Assembly: GCA_030429705.1 (NCBI GenBank)
Contig: JAUIES010000001.1
Location: forward strand, 930,001-994,000
Source of the DNA: Phycisphaerae bacterium
GTDB lineage: Bacteria > Planctomycetota > Phycisphaerae > Phycisphaerales > UBA1924
DNA: 64,000 bases
Direction: 5' to 3'
The notes beneath the pieces were generated by a model that saw only the letters and a list, made by a program, of their open reading frames with translations, was not told where the DNA came from and did not search any database. The translations under genes were made by a program, and so were the position numbers. Shown one piece after another: positions 34,433 through 43,769 of this stretch; position 1 is the stretch's first letter; every line of letters starts with the position of its first letter.

Positions 34433-35800
34433 ATGAAGAAGCAGAATCTTGCTGCCATTGGGTTGTCCGCATTGTGCATCGCAGCGGGGACCTCATTCGC
34501 TCGCCAATCACCAGTCACCACAGAGCGCATCGTTACGGGCCTCGTTCGACCGATCGGCGTGTTCCATGCACCCGGCGATACCGACCGCATTTTCGTGATC
34601 GAAAAGCAAGGTCGAATTCGCATCATTGATATCAACACCAACACGCTGATCGCGACACCGTTCCTCGATGTCGATTCGATTACCGGAGGCGGCACCAGCA
34701 ACTTCTCCGAGCAGGGGCTGCTCGGCCTTGCTTTCCACCCCGACTACGCCAACAACGGCTTGTTCTACATCAACCACACCACCACCGCCGGTCACACCCG
34801 TATCGCTGAGTACCAGGTGTCGGCGAACCCGGACATCGCTGATGCTTCATCACGCCGTGTCATCTTGGCGATCACCCAGCCATTCTCAAATCACAACGGC
34901 GGCTGGATCGACTTCGGGCCTGACGGATTCCTCTATGTCTCTACCGGCGACGGCGGCTCGGCCAACGACCCCGGCAACCGCGCTCAGGACATCACCAACC
35001 AACTCCTCGGCAAAATGCTTCGTATCGATATCGACGGCGACGACTTCCCCGGCGACACTCAACGCAACTACGCCATCCCGCCATCAAACCCGTTCGTCGG
35101 CATCACCGGCGATGACGAGATCTGGTCATATGGCTTGCGCAACGCTTGGCGAAACTCATTCGACCGCGAAACCGGAGACCTCTGGATCGCCGATGTCGGA
35201 CAGAATGCATGGGAAGAAATCGACTTCCAACCCGCAGCATCGTCCGGCGGCGAAAACTACGGCTGGCGCTGCTACGAAGGAAACAACAACTTCAACCTAT
35301 CAGGCTGTGCACCCGCAAACACCATGGTCTTCCCCATTCAGACATACTCCCACGGCTCGGGGTGCTCGGTCACCGGCGGCTATGTCTATCGCGGCTGCAA
35401 GATGCCCGAAAACCACGGCGAATACTTCTACGCCGACTACTGCTCGAACATCATCTGGTCGCTTCGCTATGACGGCAACGCCGTCAGCGACTTCCAGGTC
35501 CGCACGGGAGACCTCGCACCGAGCGTCGGCAGCATTAGTTCGATCACTTCATTCGGCGAAGATGCCAACGGCGAAATCTACATCTGCGATCAGTCCGGTG
35601 GCGAAATCTTCAAGATCATTCCGCAATCCGGCACCATCGCCGACTGGAACGACGACGGCGAACTCGACTTCTTTGATGTCCAAGGTTACCTCGGCGCATT
35701 CTCATCAGGCAGCCCTCTTGCTGACCTGAACGATGACGGCAGCCTCGATTTCTTTGATGTCCTCGAGTTCCTTGATATCTTCAGCCAAGCCTGCCCATAA
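34433..35800 (+). CDS. Secreted PQQ-type sugar dehydrogenase-like protein with GC-type dockerin (array member 8)
   Basis: A 455-residue exported protein of the glucose/sorbosone dehydrogenase (GSDH) beta-propeller family, which uses PQQ to oxidise sugars. The signal peptide ends near TSFARQ (about 24). Family blocks: GLVRPIGVFHAPGD, SEQGLLGLAFHPDYANNGLFY, FSNHNGGWIDFGPDGFLYVS with TGDGGSANDPGNRAQD, GKMLRIDIDGDD, WSYGLRNAWRNSFDRETGDL, ADVGQNAWEEID, GGENYGWRCYEG. PQQ binding itself cannot be proven here. The final dockerin is ADWNDDGELDFFDVQGYL plus ADLNDDGSLDFFDVLEFL. It has Thr where other members have the first Cys, and ends ACP instead of GCP. A strong Shine-Dalgarno (GGGAGGGG) supports the start at 34433. 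Confidence 0.9.
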   Translation: MKKQNLAAIGLSALCIAAGTSFARQSPVTTERIVTGLVRPIGVFHAPGDTDRIFVIEKQGRIRIIDINTNTLIATPFLDVDSITGGGTSNFSEQGLLGLAFHPDYANNGLFYINHTTTAGHTRIAEYQVSANPDIADASSRRVILAITQPFSNHNGGWIDFGPDGFLYVSTGDGGSANDPGNRAQDITNQLLGKMLRIDIDGDDFPGDTQRNYAIPPSNPFVGITGDDEIWSYGLRNAWRNSFDRETGDLWIADVGQNAWEEIDFQPAASSGGENYGWRCYEGNNNFNLSGCAPANTMVFPIQTYSHGSGCSVTGGYVYRGCKMPENHGEYFYADYCSNIIWSLRYDGNAVSDFQVRTGDLAPSVGSISSITSFGEDANGEIYICDQSGGEIFKIIPQSGTIADWNDDGELDFFDVQGYLGAFSSGSPLADLNDDGSLDFFDVLEFLDIFSQACP

Positions 35801-35831
35801 GACCGCGAAACAACTGAAACCGACCACCAAG

Positions 35832-35860
35832 CCCGGAAGCACACGCTTCCGGGTTTTTTC
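35832..35860 (+). terminator. Strong terminator after array member 8
   Basis: Stem CCCGGAAGC (35832-35840) / GCTTCCGGG (35845-35853), loop ACAC, then TTTTTTC. Confidence 0.93.
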
Positions 35861-35971
35861 TTGCGCCAATCTGCAGCGCAGATTCTGCACCCCCTGTTGC
35901 GCCTCGCGGCCAACTGTCACGGCATGTGTCCATCCGCCGATGCCCTTGGTGACAAACCAAGGAGACCACCC

Positions 35972-37675
35972 ATGCGCCGACCTTTGATCTGGGCTAGTCT
36001 GGCAGCCGCCATGACCTCGGCACTCGCAGCCGCAGGTGACCCGCTCACCATAATTTATGTCGACGATGACGCACCCGAAGGTGGGGATGGCTCGACCTGG
36101 TTCACCGCCTACAGAGACCTGCAAGATGCACTCGATGCAGCCCGATGTCTCGACCCCGTCGAAATCCGGGTCGCGGACGGCACTTACATTCCCAGTGGAG
36201 CCGATGGCACGCCACGCGACCGATTCCTCGTCGATGCACTCCGAGGCGGCTGCGGACTTTTGCTCGATCCCGCCAGTCAACCGAGATTCATGGAATCGCC
36301 TATGCCCGAGTGGCGTGACGAAGGCACGATGCGAAGCCATCCAAATTTAAGCAGCATCGTCTTCTCGATACGCGGCGCATTCGCTGGACTGCTCAGCCCC
36401 GACAACCCCAACCTTCAAGATCCACAGCTGTTCACTTCTGTTCTTTCAGGTGATCGGGATCAGGACGATGAGCCGAACTTTCGCAATCGCGGGGACAACT
36501 GTCCGCGTGTCCTGGAAGTCCACAGTCGTCTAGGGCGAGATACTCTGTTGATTGAACACTTTACCATTCAAGGTGGATGTAGTGACGGCTCGGCTGCTGG
36601 TGTGTTTTTATCACCGACGACGGGTGCAATATCGCTCAACCATTGCGTGATTGAAGAGAATGATGCGAATGAATGGGGTGCCGGAGCAACTGTTGCCGGA
36701 GACTCAATCGCACAACTCTACAAGTGCAATATTAGAAATAACCGAAGTGCGTTTGGAGGTGGTCTCGGCGTCCTTTCATTTGCACGAGTCAATGGCTGCG
36801 TGTTCCGTTATAACCAAGGGGGGAATGGTGGCGCGGTTGCATCCGTTGGCACACTGATCTGTAGCAGTTCAGCATTTGCCGACAACCAATCCGTGAAGGG
36901 AGGAGCAATCTACTCGCAACTCGGTTTTTCTCGCATTTTCGGATCATTCTTTCAACAGAATCATTCGATTGAAGGCGATGCTGTCTGGTCCGCTACTTGG
37001 ACCCAGATGATCAACTGTACCATGATTCAAAACCCGAATCCTGCTGCTGATGTTTGGCTTGAAAATTCACCAGCATCACTGCTGAACTGTATCGTCTTCC
37101 GTATGGAACACAGTCCGATGGTGCAAATGATGGGCGAAGTACACAATGGCCTGACCTTTGAATCGAGTTTGATCAACGATGATACAGGTGCGTTTGTATT
37201 AAATGATAATCCGCTGCGTTGGATTGCGTCCACCATTGCCCCCCCTCGTTTTTTAGATCCAGTTGGAGCAGATGGCGACCATGCCACATGGGCCGACAAT
37301 GACTATCGGCCGGGACCAGGTTCAGATGCCATCGATGCCGCCCAGTCTACTCGTTCGGGCAATTGTGATCTGGATGCGATTGATGTGTATGGCGCAGTTC
37401 GTGCCATTGACGCTTTTAACTACATAGATGTCGGCGATCCATGCCGTCGTCCCGCCGCTGTCATGGACATTGGAGCGTTTGAAGCCCCCGCCGACACACC
37501 ACGCCTCTGCGCCGCTGATTGGAATGCAGATGAGATTGTCGATGTCAGCGACACGATCGCGTTTCTCAGCGAACTTGCAAGCGAGACCCTTGGTGCCGAC
37601 CTCAACCGGGACGACAAATGGGACTTTTTTGATGTACAGCTGTTTCTACGAGACTTCGCGGTCGGTTGCCCTTGA
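35972..37675 (+). CDS. Secreted parallel beta-helix protein with partly degenerate GC-type dockerin (array member 9)
   Basis: A 567-residue exported protein. ATG at 35972 has AAGGAGA upstream; signal peptide to about residue 22 (SALAAAG). The mature start IIYVDDDAPEGGDGSTWFTA and YRDLQDALDAAR are the usual opening of planctomycete right-handed beta-helix (pectate-lyase-like) proteins. A TSP3-like spot is GDRDQDDEPNFRNRGDNCP, and repeated short coils follow (GGGLGVLSFARVNGCVFRYN; GGAVASVGTLICSSSAFADN; KGGAIYSQLGFSRIFGSFF). The C-terminal module is half degenerate: CAADWNADEIVDVSDTIAFL lacks FFDV, while ADLNRDDKWDFFDVQLFL and GCP are normal. From about 36540 to 37440 the DNA is visibly more AT-rich with A/T-ending codons than neighbouring genes. 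Function unknown; carbohydrate binding or cleavage is possible. Confidence 0.84.
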   Translation: MRRPLIWASLAAAMTSALAAAGDPLTIIYVDDDAPEGGDGSTWFTAYRDLQDALDAARCLDPVEIRVADGTYIPSGADGTPRDRFLVDALRGGCGLLLDPASQPRFMESPMPEWRDEGTMRSHPNLSSIVFSIRGAFAGLLSPDNPNLQDPQLFTSVLSGDRDQDDEPNFRNRGDNCPRVLEVHSRLGRDTLLIEHFTIQGGCSDGSAAGVFLSPTTGAISLNHCVIEENDANEWGAGATVAGDSIAQLYKCNIRNNRSAFGGGLGVLSFARVNGCVFRYNQGGNGGAVASVGTLICSSSAFADNQSVKGGAIYSQLGFSRIFGSFFQQNHSIEGDAVWSATWTQMINCTMIQNPNPAADVWLENSPASLLNCIVFRMEHSPMVQMMGEVHNGLTFESSLINDDTGAFVLNDNPLRWIASTIAPPRFLDPVGADGDHATWADNDYRPGPGSDAIDAAQSTRSGNCDLDAIDVYGAVRAIDAFNYIDVGDPCRRPAAVMDIGAFEAPADTPRLCAADWNADEIVDVSDTIAFLSELASETLGADLNRDDKWDFFDVQLFLRDFAVGCP

Positions 37676-37694
37676 ATGGACCCCCCGCTCGATC

Positions 37695-37731
37695 ACAAAA
37701 CAAAACCCGCTCGAGAATAACCCGAGCGGGT
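37695..37731 (-). terminator. Terminator of the transketolase gene (minus strand)
   Basis: Arms ACCCGCTCG (37705-37713) and CGAGCGGGT (37723-37731) with a 9-base loop; read on the minus strand it is followed by TTTTGTTTTG. It lies 26 bases beyond the transketolase stop. Confidence 0.85.
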
Positions 37732-37756
37732 GACAGGTCATCTTGATGATTCTGGT

Positions 37757-39727
37757 TCACACCACCTGAAGCAGTTGCATCGCCTTCTTCACGATGTCTT
37801 CCGCGGTCAGGTTGCACATCTGTAGCATCTCTTCGGGTGTGCGGGCACTCTTGGGGATGCGCTTGACGAACATCTGTTCGAGGGTGAATGCGTCGCCACT
37901 GGTGGTCAGGGCGTCAGAGACCGCCGAACCGAGTGAGCCGCCGTAGTTGTCTTCAATGCTGATCGCATACCCATTGTTTTCCGAGATGATGTCGAGCAAC
38001 TTGTCTTCATCGAACGGGATCGAGTACATGTCGACCAGCGTCGCGCTGATTCCGGCCTTATCGAGCAGTTCGACAGCCTTGTTCGCTTCGTGCACCATGT
38101 AGCCGCACGCAAGCAGCGCCACATCGCGGCCTTCGCTGAGGACTTCGAGCCCCCCCAGGTTGAACACCTGATCATCCGAATACAGGAACTCCGTCTCGGC
38201 CCGCAGGGTGCGCATGTACACGAGCCCTTCGTAGTCGGCCATGACACCGGTCAAGGCATATGCGGCGTACGCATCGCTCGGCTGAAGCACATAACAACCG
38301 GGGTTGCCGTTGTGGTCGGTCGTGGTCGCGAGTGATCGGAACCACGCAACATCGGGCAATGACATCTGGCTCGGCCCATCGGCAGCCAGCGTGATGCCTG
38401 AGTGCGACCCGACTATCTTCAGATTGGCGCCGCTGTTCATTGCCATTTCGATCTGGTCATACGCCCGCGTGATAAACTTGGCGAACGAACAGGCGAACGG
38501 GATCTTGCCCGCAGCCGAAACGCCAGCACCGACCGAGATCATGTTCTGCTCTGCGATCTTGCACTCGATGAACCGATCGCTCGAAACCTTGTCGCGAGCA
38601 AACATCTCGGAATAGGTCGAGTTGCTCACATCGGCATCGAGCACATACACATCGTCGTTGACCTGGCCGAGTGCTCGCAGCGCGAGCCCGAACGCACGGC
38701 GGGTCGCCATACGCCCCGATGACAACATCGATTCCATATCAAGTGACTTCATCGTCACCGTCAGGGGTGCAATCTCGCAGGTGCTCTCTTGTGCTGCTGG
38801 TGCCTGAGCGGGCGGCTGAATCGTGAACTGATCGGTGCTGACCAGCGCACTCGTGATTTCAACCCGTTGTTCGTCGAGTTCGGCGAGCGCCTTCTCAAGC
38901 GACGCACCACTCGGCACCTTGCCGTGCCATCCCCCGCCCTGGAGCGAAGGCGAACCCCAGCCCTTCACGGTCTTCGCTACGACTGCCAAAGGCCTGGCAT
39001 CCGCCGAAGTCGAGTTGGCTGCGAACCGATCGAACGCATCCTTGATTTGTGTCGGACTGTGCCCATCGATCGTGATCGGGTCATACCCAAAGGCGGTCAA
39101 CTTGGCTGCCAGAGTCTCAGGCGACTGTTGAGCAGAAACACGACCCGCCTGCCCGTAGTCGTTGCAGTTAAAGATCGGCAGCACATTGGTCAGTTTGTGA
39201 TCGACGATGAAATCGAGCGCCTCGACGATCTGCCCTTCGCGCGATTCGCCGTCGCCGATGATGCAGTAAAAACGGCGGTCGTTCTCTTCGCGGCGGGCTA
39301 CAAACCCAAGACCGGCAGCCACACTCAGGCCCTGCCCGAGTGATCCGGTCGCAGCGTCGAAGAACGGGAACCCCTCCATCGGGTTGGGATGCCCATCGAG
39401 CACGCTGTCCCAGTCACGCAAGGTGGTCAACTGGCTCGGCTCGAGTTTGGTTCGGTTCTCTGGATCGCGACCGACCTTCACACCCAGGATGGCTCCGGCT
39501 GCATAGACCGCGGGCACTGCGTGCCCTTCGCTGAGAATCAGACGGTCGCTCGTCGGGTAATCAGGGAAGTCCGGACTCCAACGCATGGACTGAAACATGA
39601 GGACGGTCACGAGGTGCCCGATACTGGCTGCTGAGGTTGGGTGCCCACTCCCGGCTGCCGAGCACATTTCGAGTGACAGCCTGTCAATGTCGATCGCTTG
39701 GGCGTGTACGGCGGCTTCAAATGACAT
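37757..39727 (-). CDS. tkt: Transketolase
   Basis: Thiamine-diphosphate enzyme of the non-oxidative pentose phosphate and Calvin pathways, 656 residues. Residues His29 (GSGHP) and His69 (SEGHA) line the active site. The ThDP motif is IIGDGESREGQIVEA (156-170) with FNCNDYGQ near 186-193. The pyrimidine domain contains RFIECKIAEQNMISVGAGVSA-type sequence with the catalytic Glu, then the transketolase C-terminal domain (LEVLSEGRDVALLACGYMV). The pattern is that of transketolase rather than DXS. ATG at 39727 follows GAAAGGAAGG; the longer frame would add a 27-residue non-homologous tail. It diverges from dnaN across 260 bp. Confidence 0.95.
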   Translation of the reverse strand: MSFEAAVHAQAIDIDRLSLEMCSAAGSGHPTSAASIGHLVTVLMFQSMRWSPDFPDYPTSDRLILSEGHAVPAVYAAGAILGVKVGRDPENRTKLEPSQLTTLRDWDSVLDGHPNPMEGFPFFDAATGSLGQGLSVAAGLGFVARREENDRRFYCIIGDGESREGQIVEALDFIVDHKLTNVLPIFNCNDYGQAGRVSAQQSPETLAAKLTAFGYDPITIDGHSPTQIKDAFDRFAANSTSADARPLAVVAKTVKGWGSPSLQGGGWHGKVPSGASLEKALAELDEQRVEITSALVSTDQFTIQPPAQAPAAQESTCEIAPLTVTMKSLDMESMLSSGRMATRRAFGLALRALGQVNDDVYVLDADVSNSTYSEMFARDKVSSDRFIECKIAEQNMISVGAGVSAAGKIPFACSFAKFITRAYDQIEMAMNSGANLKIVGSHSGITLAADGPSQMSLPDVAWFRSLATTTDHNGNPGCYVLQPSDAYAAYALTGVMADYEGLVYMRTLRAETEFLYSDDQVFNLGGLEVLSEGRDVALLACGYMVHEANKAVELLDKAGISATLVDMYSIPFDEDKLLDIISENNGYAISIEDNYGGSLGSAVSDALTTSGDAFTLEQMFVKRIPKSARTPEEMLQMCNLTAEDIVKKAMQLLQVV

Positions 39728-39987
39728 GCGGGCCTTCCTTTCACCAGGCTGCGTCTGCACCCTATACCTCGGGCCAGCCCCACAGCGTGCCGGTTTCAGG
39801 GTTGCCAACGCAGCCGAAATGCCGAATCTATCGCGATTGAGAGCATAGCCCCGCCCGCCCGCGCGCGCGGCTCTGAATCTCCCAGAACCCCCTATTTCCC
39901 CGGCACAATATCCGATTCCTCAACCACACCCCAACGCCACATGTTGGGTACACTCATGCTCAGTAATCTATACAGAGGGAACACCAC
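39728..39987. promoter_or_regulatory. Divergent promoter region between tkt and dnaN
   Basis: 260 bases without a gene. A 6-bp hairpin CCCAAC/GTTGGG (near 39930-39948) and an AT-richer stretch (CAGTAATCTATACAGAGGG) lie just before dnaN; the AGAGGGA serves as Shine-Dalgarno. No DnaA boxes were seen, so this does not look like the replication origin. Confidence 0.4.
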
Positions 39988-41163
39988 ATGAAGGTCATAT
40001 GCGATCGCGCAGCCTTGCTCGATGCCGTTTCGCTTGTTTCGGGTGTTGTCAACGCCAGAACACCGAGACCACAACTCCAGTGCATCAAACTCGAAGCAAC
40101 GCTCGAAGGGGGTGCCGGAGAACTCGCACTCGCAGCAACCGATGCCGACGCATCGATCGTCGTCCGCATCGGACGCGTCGATGTGGAAGAACCGGGGACA
40201 GCCCTGGTCATGGCTGACAAATTAGGGCAGATCATCCGCGCAGAAGACAACGACCCAACCCTCACCATCGAGACCGATGGCGATCTCTGCCACATCAGAG
40301 GCTCTGACGCACATTTCCAATTGCATGGATATGACCCCGGCGATTTCCCGCCGATGCCAGATTTCCAGCGCATCGCCAAAGGAAGTGCCGAGCAGAATCC
40401 CGCTCGCACCATCTTCTCTCACCGAGCAGCCTCGATGACAGGTCTCATTGCACGCACTGCGTTCGCAACCGCCCGTGAAAACTCGCGTTACGCGATCAAC
40501 GGTGTGCTCTTCAAGAGAGACGGCAAGAAGCTCGAACTCGTGGCGACCGATGGCCGACGCCTCGCGCTTGCACGCGACACGATCACCGATTCTGGGGGTG
40601 ATGAACCTGTCAGTTGCATCATTCCAACCAAGGCGCTTTCGCTTCTGAGCAAACTCGTTGAAGATCCTGACGAACCTATCAATATCGCGATCACCGACAA
40701 TCAGGTCGTCTTCGCATTCGGCCCGCTCGATGACCAGAGCCGAGCGGTCCTTGCGACGAATCTTGTCGAAGGGACCTTCCCGCCTTATGAAGATGTCGTC
40801 CCCAAGGACCACGACATCAAGGTGATCTTCGATCGCGATGTGCTTGCATCCGCTGTTCGTCGAGCTGCCCTTCTCACGAACGAAGAATCTCGAGGCGTGC
40901 GACTGGCATTCACTGGTGCTGATAAACAGGTTGAACTTTCAAGTCGAGCCCCCGAAATGGGTGAGGCCTGTGTCACAGTCGATCTCACCAGCTTCGATGG
41001 TGATGACATGGAAATCGGGTTCAACCCAGTGTTTATCACTGATGCGCTCAAAGTCATCGATCAGCCTGAGGTGCTTCTCGAACTCAAGGGACCAAACAAG
41101 CCGGGGCTGTTTCGCTCGGGCAACGAGTTCCTGTATGTCGTCATGCCGGTGACTCTCGGATAG
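39988..41163 (+). CDS. dnaN: DNA polymerase III beta subunit (sliding clamp)
   Basis: A 391-residue ring-forming clamp that tethers the replicative polymerase to DNA. Domain 1 begins MKVICDRAALLDAVSLVSGV and contains the typical ATDADASIVVRIG. Domain 2 has the block RTAFATARENSRYAINGVLF and LVATDGRRLALAR. Domain 3 has VRRAALLTNEESRGVRLAF, IGFNPVFITDALKVI and the C-terminal FLYVVMPVTLG, which matches the clamp ending MP(M/V)xL. The gene is 92 bases upstream of bamA and not beside dnaA, so the classical dnaA-dnaN linkage is absent here. AGAGGGA is upstream. Confidence 0.97.
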   Translation: MKVICDRAALLDAVSLVSGVVNARTPRPQLQCIKLEATLEGGAGELALAATDADASIVVRIGRVDVEEPGTALVMADKLGQIIRAEDNDPTLTIETDGDLCHIRGSDAHFQLHGYDPGDFPPMPDFQRIAKGSAEQNPARTIFSHRAASMTGLIARTAFATARENSRYAINGVLFKRDGKKLELVATDGRRLALARDTITDSGGDEPVSCIIPTKALSLLSKLVEDPDEPINIAITDNQVVFAFGPLDDQSRAVLATNLVEGTFPPYEDVVPKDHDIKVIFDRDVLASAVRRAALLTNEESRGVRLAFTGADKQVELSSRAPEMGEACVTVDLTSFDGDDMEIGFNPVFITDALKVIDQPEVLLELKGPNKPGLFRSGNEFLYVVMPVTLG

Positions 41164-41255
41164 GCTTGACCCGATCGTGCTGAGTCCATCTGGAGATCGG
41201 CGGGCATCAGTCCCATTTGTCGCTGTGCTCGCTGGCGGTTAAGGTTCTCTTCCTT

Positions 41256-43700
41256 GTGATTCGACCAACACAGACAACTCGATTGCTTCTTGCTGGTGTG
41301 GCAATCGGTATGGGTCTCTGTGCGCCAGCCTCGGTGACGCACGCGCAGTCAACACCCGCGACAGAACCTGATGCCGACCTTGGGGTGTACGAAGGGCGAC
41401 CGATCCGCGATATCGTGCTGCAGGGATTGCCCGGACCCGATGGGACTGCACAAGCACTCCCGACAGACCTGACCCAGATGGCGACCAACAACATTCGTTC
41501 GGCTGTCGGTGGCGCGTTTCGCGTCATCACGGTGCGCGAAGATGTCGCCAGGCTCAACCGCTTGAATGTCTTCGGGAGTGTTGACAGCGCGGTTCAACTC
41601 CTTGACGACGGCAGTGTGCGTTTGATTTTCTCGCTTGCCGAGCAACCCGTGATCGTCGCGGTGCAGGTCTCGGGCAATCTGAAGATGACTGACCAGAAGA
41701 TCTATGACGCGATCGATCTGGTCATCGGCGCGCCCGTCGATCGATTCCAGATTGACCGTGCAGCCCGCAAGATTGAAAACCTCTATCGAGAAAAAGGCTA
41801 CTACTTCGCACGCGTCAGTTTCGACCGATCCGAACTCGAAGAGAACGGACTCGCGGTCTTTCAGATTCGTGAAGGCGAGCGGGTCAAGATCACCGCGATT
41901 CAGTTTGAAGGCAACAACTCATTCGAGCCCCGCGAGTTACGACGCGAAGTCGAAACAACGACATCCAGCCTGTTCAAGAAGGGCCAGATCGACGACAATG
42001 AACTCGACACCGATGTCGGCAAGTTGATTCAGTTCTACCGCAACAACGGTTTCCTCGATGTGCGTGCGGGGTATCGCATTCAGCCTGCACCAAACGGTAA
42101 AGAAGCGATCATCATCTACCTCGTCGAAGAGGGTTCGCTTTTTACGCTCCGTGATGTCCGCGTCGAGTACACCGATACGGAACCGGGTCGGCAACTTTTC
42201 GATGTGCTGCAGATGCAAGGCCTCCTCGAGATCAAGCGCGGCGATGTGTACAGCGTGCGGCGTGTCGAGGCTGCGATCAAACGAGCAACAACCGCTTTTG
42301 GTATTCAAGGGTACTACGACGCGCAGATCGTTCGCCAGGAACTGCGTGACCCGGATCGACCGGAAGTGGATCTGTTGCTGCGCATTCGTCAGGGTCAGCC
42401 GTACAAAACCGGATTGGTCATTACAGCGGGCAACGACATCACGCGTAAAGACATCCTGATGCGCGAACTCGAGCTTTTGCCCGGTCGCCCGCTTGACACA
42501 GTGGCGATGGAAGAATCGAACCGAAGACTACGGCAGGTCAATATCTTTGCGCCCGGTTCGATCAAGATCACGCCTCAGCCGCCAGACTCACTCGACCAGG
42601 CATTCCGCGACATTCTTGTCGAAGTGCAAGAGACGAATACCGGCGAACTGACCTTCGGCGGGTCTGTTTCGAGCGACGCGGGCGTTTCAGGGCGTATCGC
42701 GCTGGTGCAGCGGAACTTTGACCTGATGGATTGGCCGGACACTCCGGGCGAACTGTTCAGTGGCCGAGCGTTCCGCGGCGGCGGACAAACCTTCCGGGCG
42801 GAAGTCTTGCCTGGTAACCGCATTGAGACTTACGCAATCAGTCTCTCTGAACCCCATCTGGCTGACACCAACTACACCGGCTCAGCGCAGTTGTTCTATC
42901 GATCACGCGACTATGTCGAGTTTGATGAGCAGCGGTACGGAACCAGGCTGAGTCTCGGTCGACGGTTTGGCACGAGATGGGCTGGCGCGATCAATGTTCG
43001 TGCGGAATCCATCGATCTCACCGATGTCGCACCGGACCGGCCAACGGATGTCTTTGCCGTCGCTGATCAGAACTTCTTGACCGGTGTTGGTTTCACGCTG
43101 ACGCGCACGAGCATTGACGATCGGTTCCGACCCACACGCGGATCGACCACAGCCATCACGATCGAACAGGTCGGGGCGATCGGCGGCGACTTCAACTTCA
43201 CGAAGTTCAGTGCTGACCACTCGGTGTTCATCCCGATCTTTGAAGATTATCTCGACCGTCGCACCGTGCTCAGTTTCACGACGAAGATCGGATACATACC
43301 ACAAGGCCGGGGAGATGTGCCGACCTACGAACGGTTCTATCTGGGCGGGCAGGACTTCCGCGGGTTCCAGTTTCGTACGGTCAGCCCGAAGGGCATTCGC
43401 AATGACAACGGCATGCCTTCGTCTGATTCGGTCGGCGGCAACTTCCAGTTCTTCGCGGGTGCTCAGATCCAACGCCCGATTTTCGAGGAACTCTTTAGCG
43501 TTGTCGGGTTTATCGACTCGGGAACGGTGACATTTAACCCAGGATTCGACGACTATCGCGTCAGTGCAGGATTTGGATTCAGGTTCTTTCTGCCCCAGTT
43601 GAGCCCGGCTCCGCTCGCATTTGACTTTGGATTCCCGTTACTCAGCGAAGAACTCGATGAGAAGCGTTTATTCACCTTCTCCATCGATCTGCCCTTTTAG
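41256..43700 (+). CDS. bamA: Outer-membrane protein assembly factor BamA
   Basis: An 814-residue Omp85 protein that inserts beta-barrel proteins in the outer membrane. GTG at 41256 gives a clean signal peptide (RLLLAGVAIGMGLCAPASV, cleavage near THA-Q); the frame extends to a TTG at 41217. About five POTRA repeats follow, visible as AIDLVIGAPVDRFQIDRAAR with NLYREKGYYFARVSF, AIQFEGNNSFEPRELRREV, LIQFYRNNGFLDVRAGY and RRVEAAIKRATTAFGIQGYY. The barrel ends in the bacterial surface antigen region: the FRGF loop motif near residue 702, then FVGFIDSGTV-like strands and the final aromatic TFSIDLPF. It shows the organism has a true outer membrane. It heads a run of envelope genes. Confidence 0.95.
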   Translation: MIRPTQTTRLLLAGVAIGMGLCAPASVTHAQSTPATEPDADLGVYEGRPIRDIVLQGLPGPDGTAQALPTDLTQMATNNIRSAVGGAFRVITVREDVARLNRLNVFGSVDSAVQLLDDGSVRLIFSLAEQPVIVAVQVSGNLKMTDQKIYDAIDLVIGAPVDRFQIDRAARKIENLYREKGYYFARVSFDRSELEENGLAVFQIREGERVKITAIQFEGNNSFEPRELRREVETTTSSLFKKGQIDDNELDTDVGKLIQFYRNNGFLDVRAGYRIQPAPNGKEAIIIYLVEEGSLFTLRDVRVEYTDTEPGRQLFDVLQMQGLLEIKRGDVYSVRRVEAAIKRATTAFGIQGYYDAQIVRQELRDPDRPEVDLLLRIRQGQPYKTGLVITAGNDITRKDILMRELELLPGRPLDTVAMEESNRRLRQVNIFAPGSIKITPQPPDSLDQAFRDILVEVQETNTGELTFGGSVSSDAGVSGRIALVQRNFDLMDWPDTPGELFSGRAFRGGGQTFRAEVLPGNRIETYAISLSEPHLADTNYTGSAQLFYRSRDYVEFDEQRYGTRLSLGRRFGTRWAGAINVRAESIDLTDVAPDRPTDVFAVADQNFLTGVGFTLTRTSIDDRFRPTRGSTTAITIEQVGAIGGDFNFTKFSADHSVFIPIFEDYLDRRTVLSFTTKIGYIPQGRGDVPTYERFYLGGQDFRGFQFRTVSPKGIRNDNGMPSSDSVGGNFQFFAGAQIQRPIFEELFSVVGFIDSGTVTFNPGFDDYRVSAGFGFRFFLPQLSPAPLAFDFGFPLLSEELDEKRLFTFSIDLPF

Positions 43701-43769
43701 ACGCACATCGGCTACGCTTCGGTCAGCCCGACCGGCTGGTTCGCGGCTCAATCGTGTACCCTCAGAACC

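Noticed and set aside
39728-39987. Possible replication origin next to dnaN
   Set aside because: No DnaA boxes or AT-rich repeats were seen and dnaA is not adjacent; neighbours are tkt and bamA.
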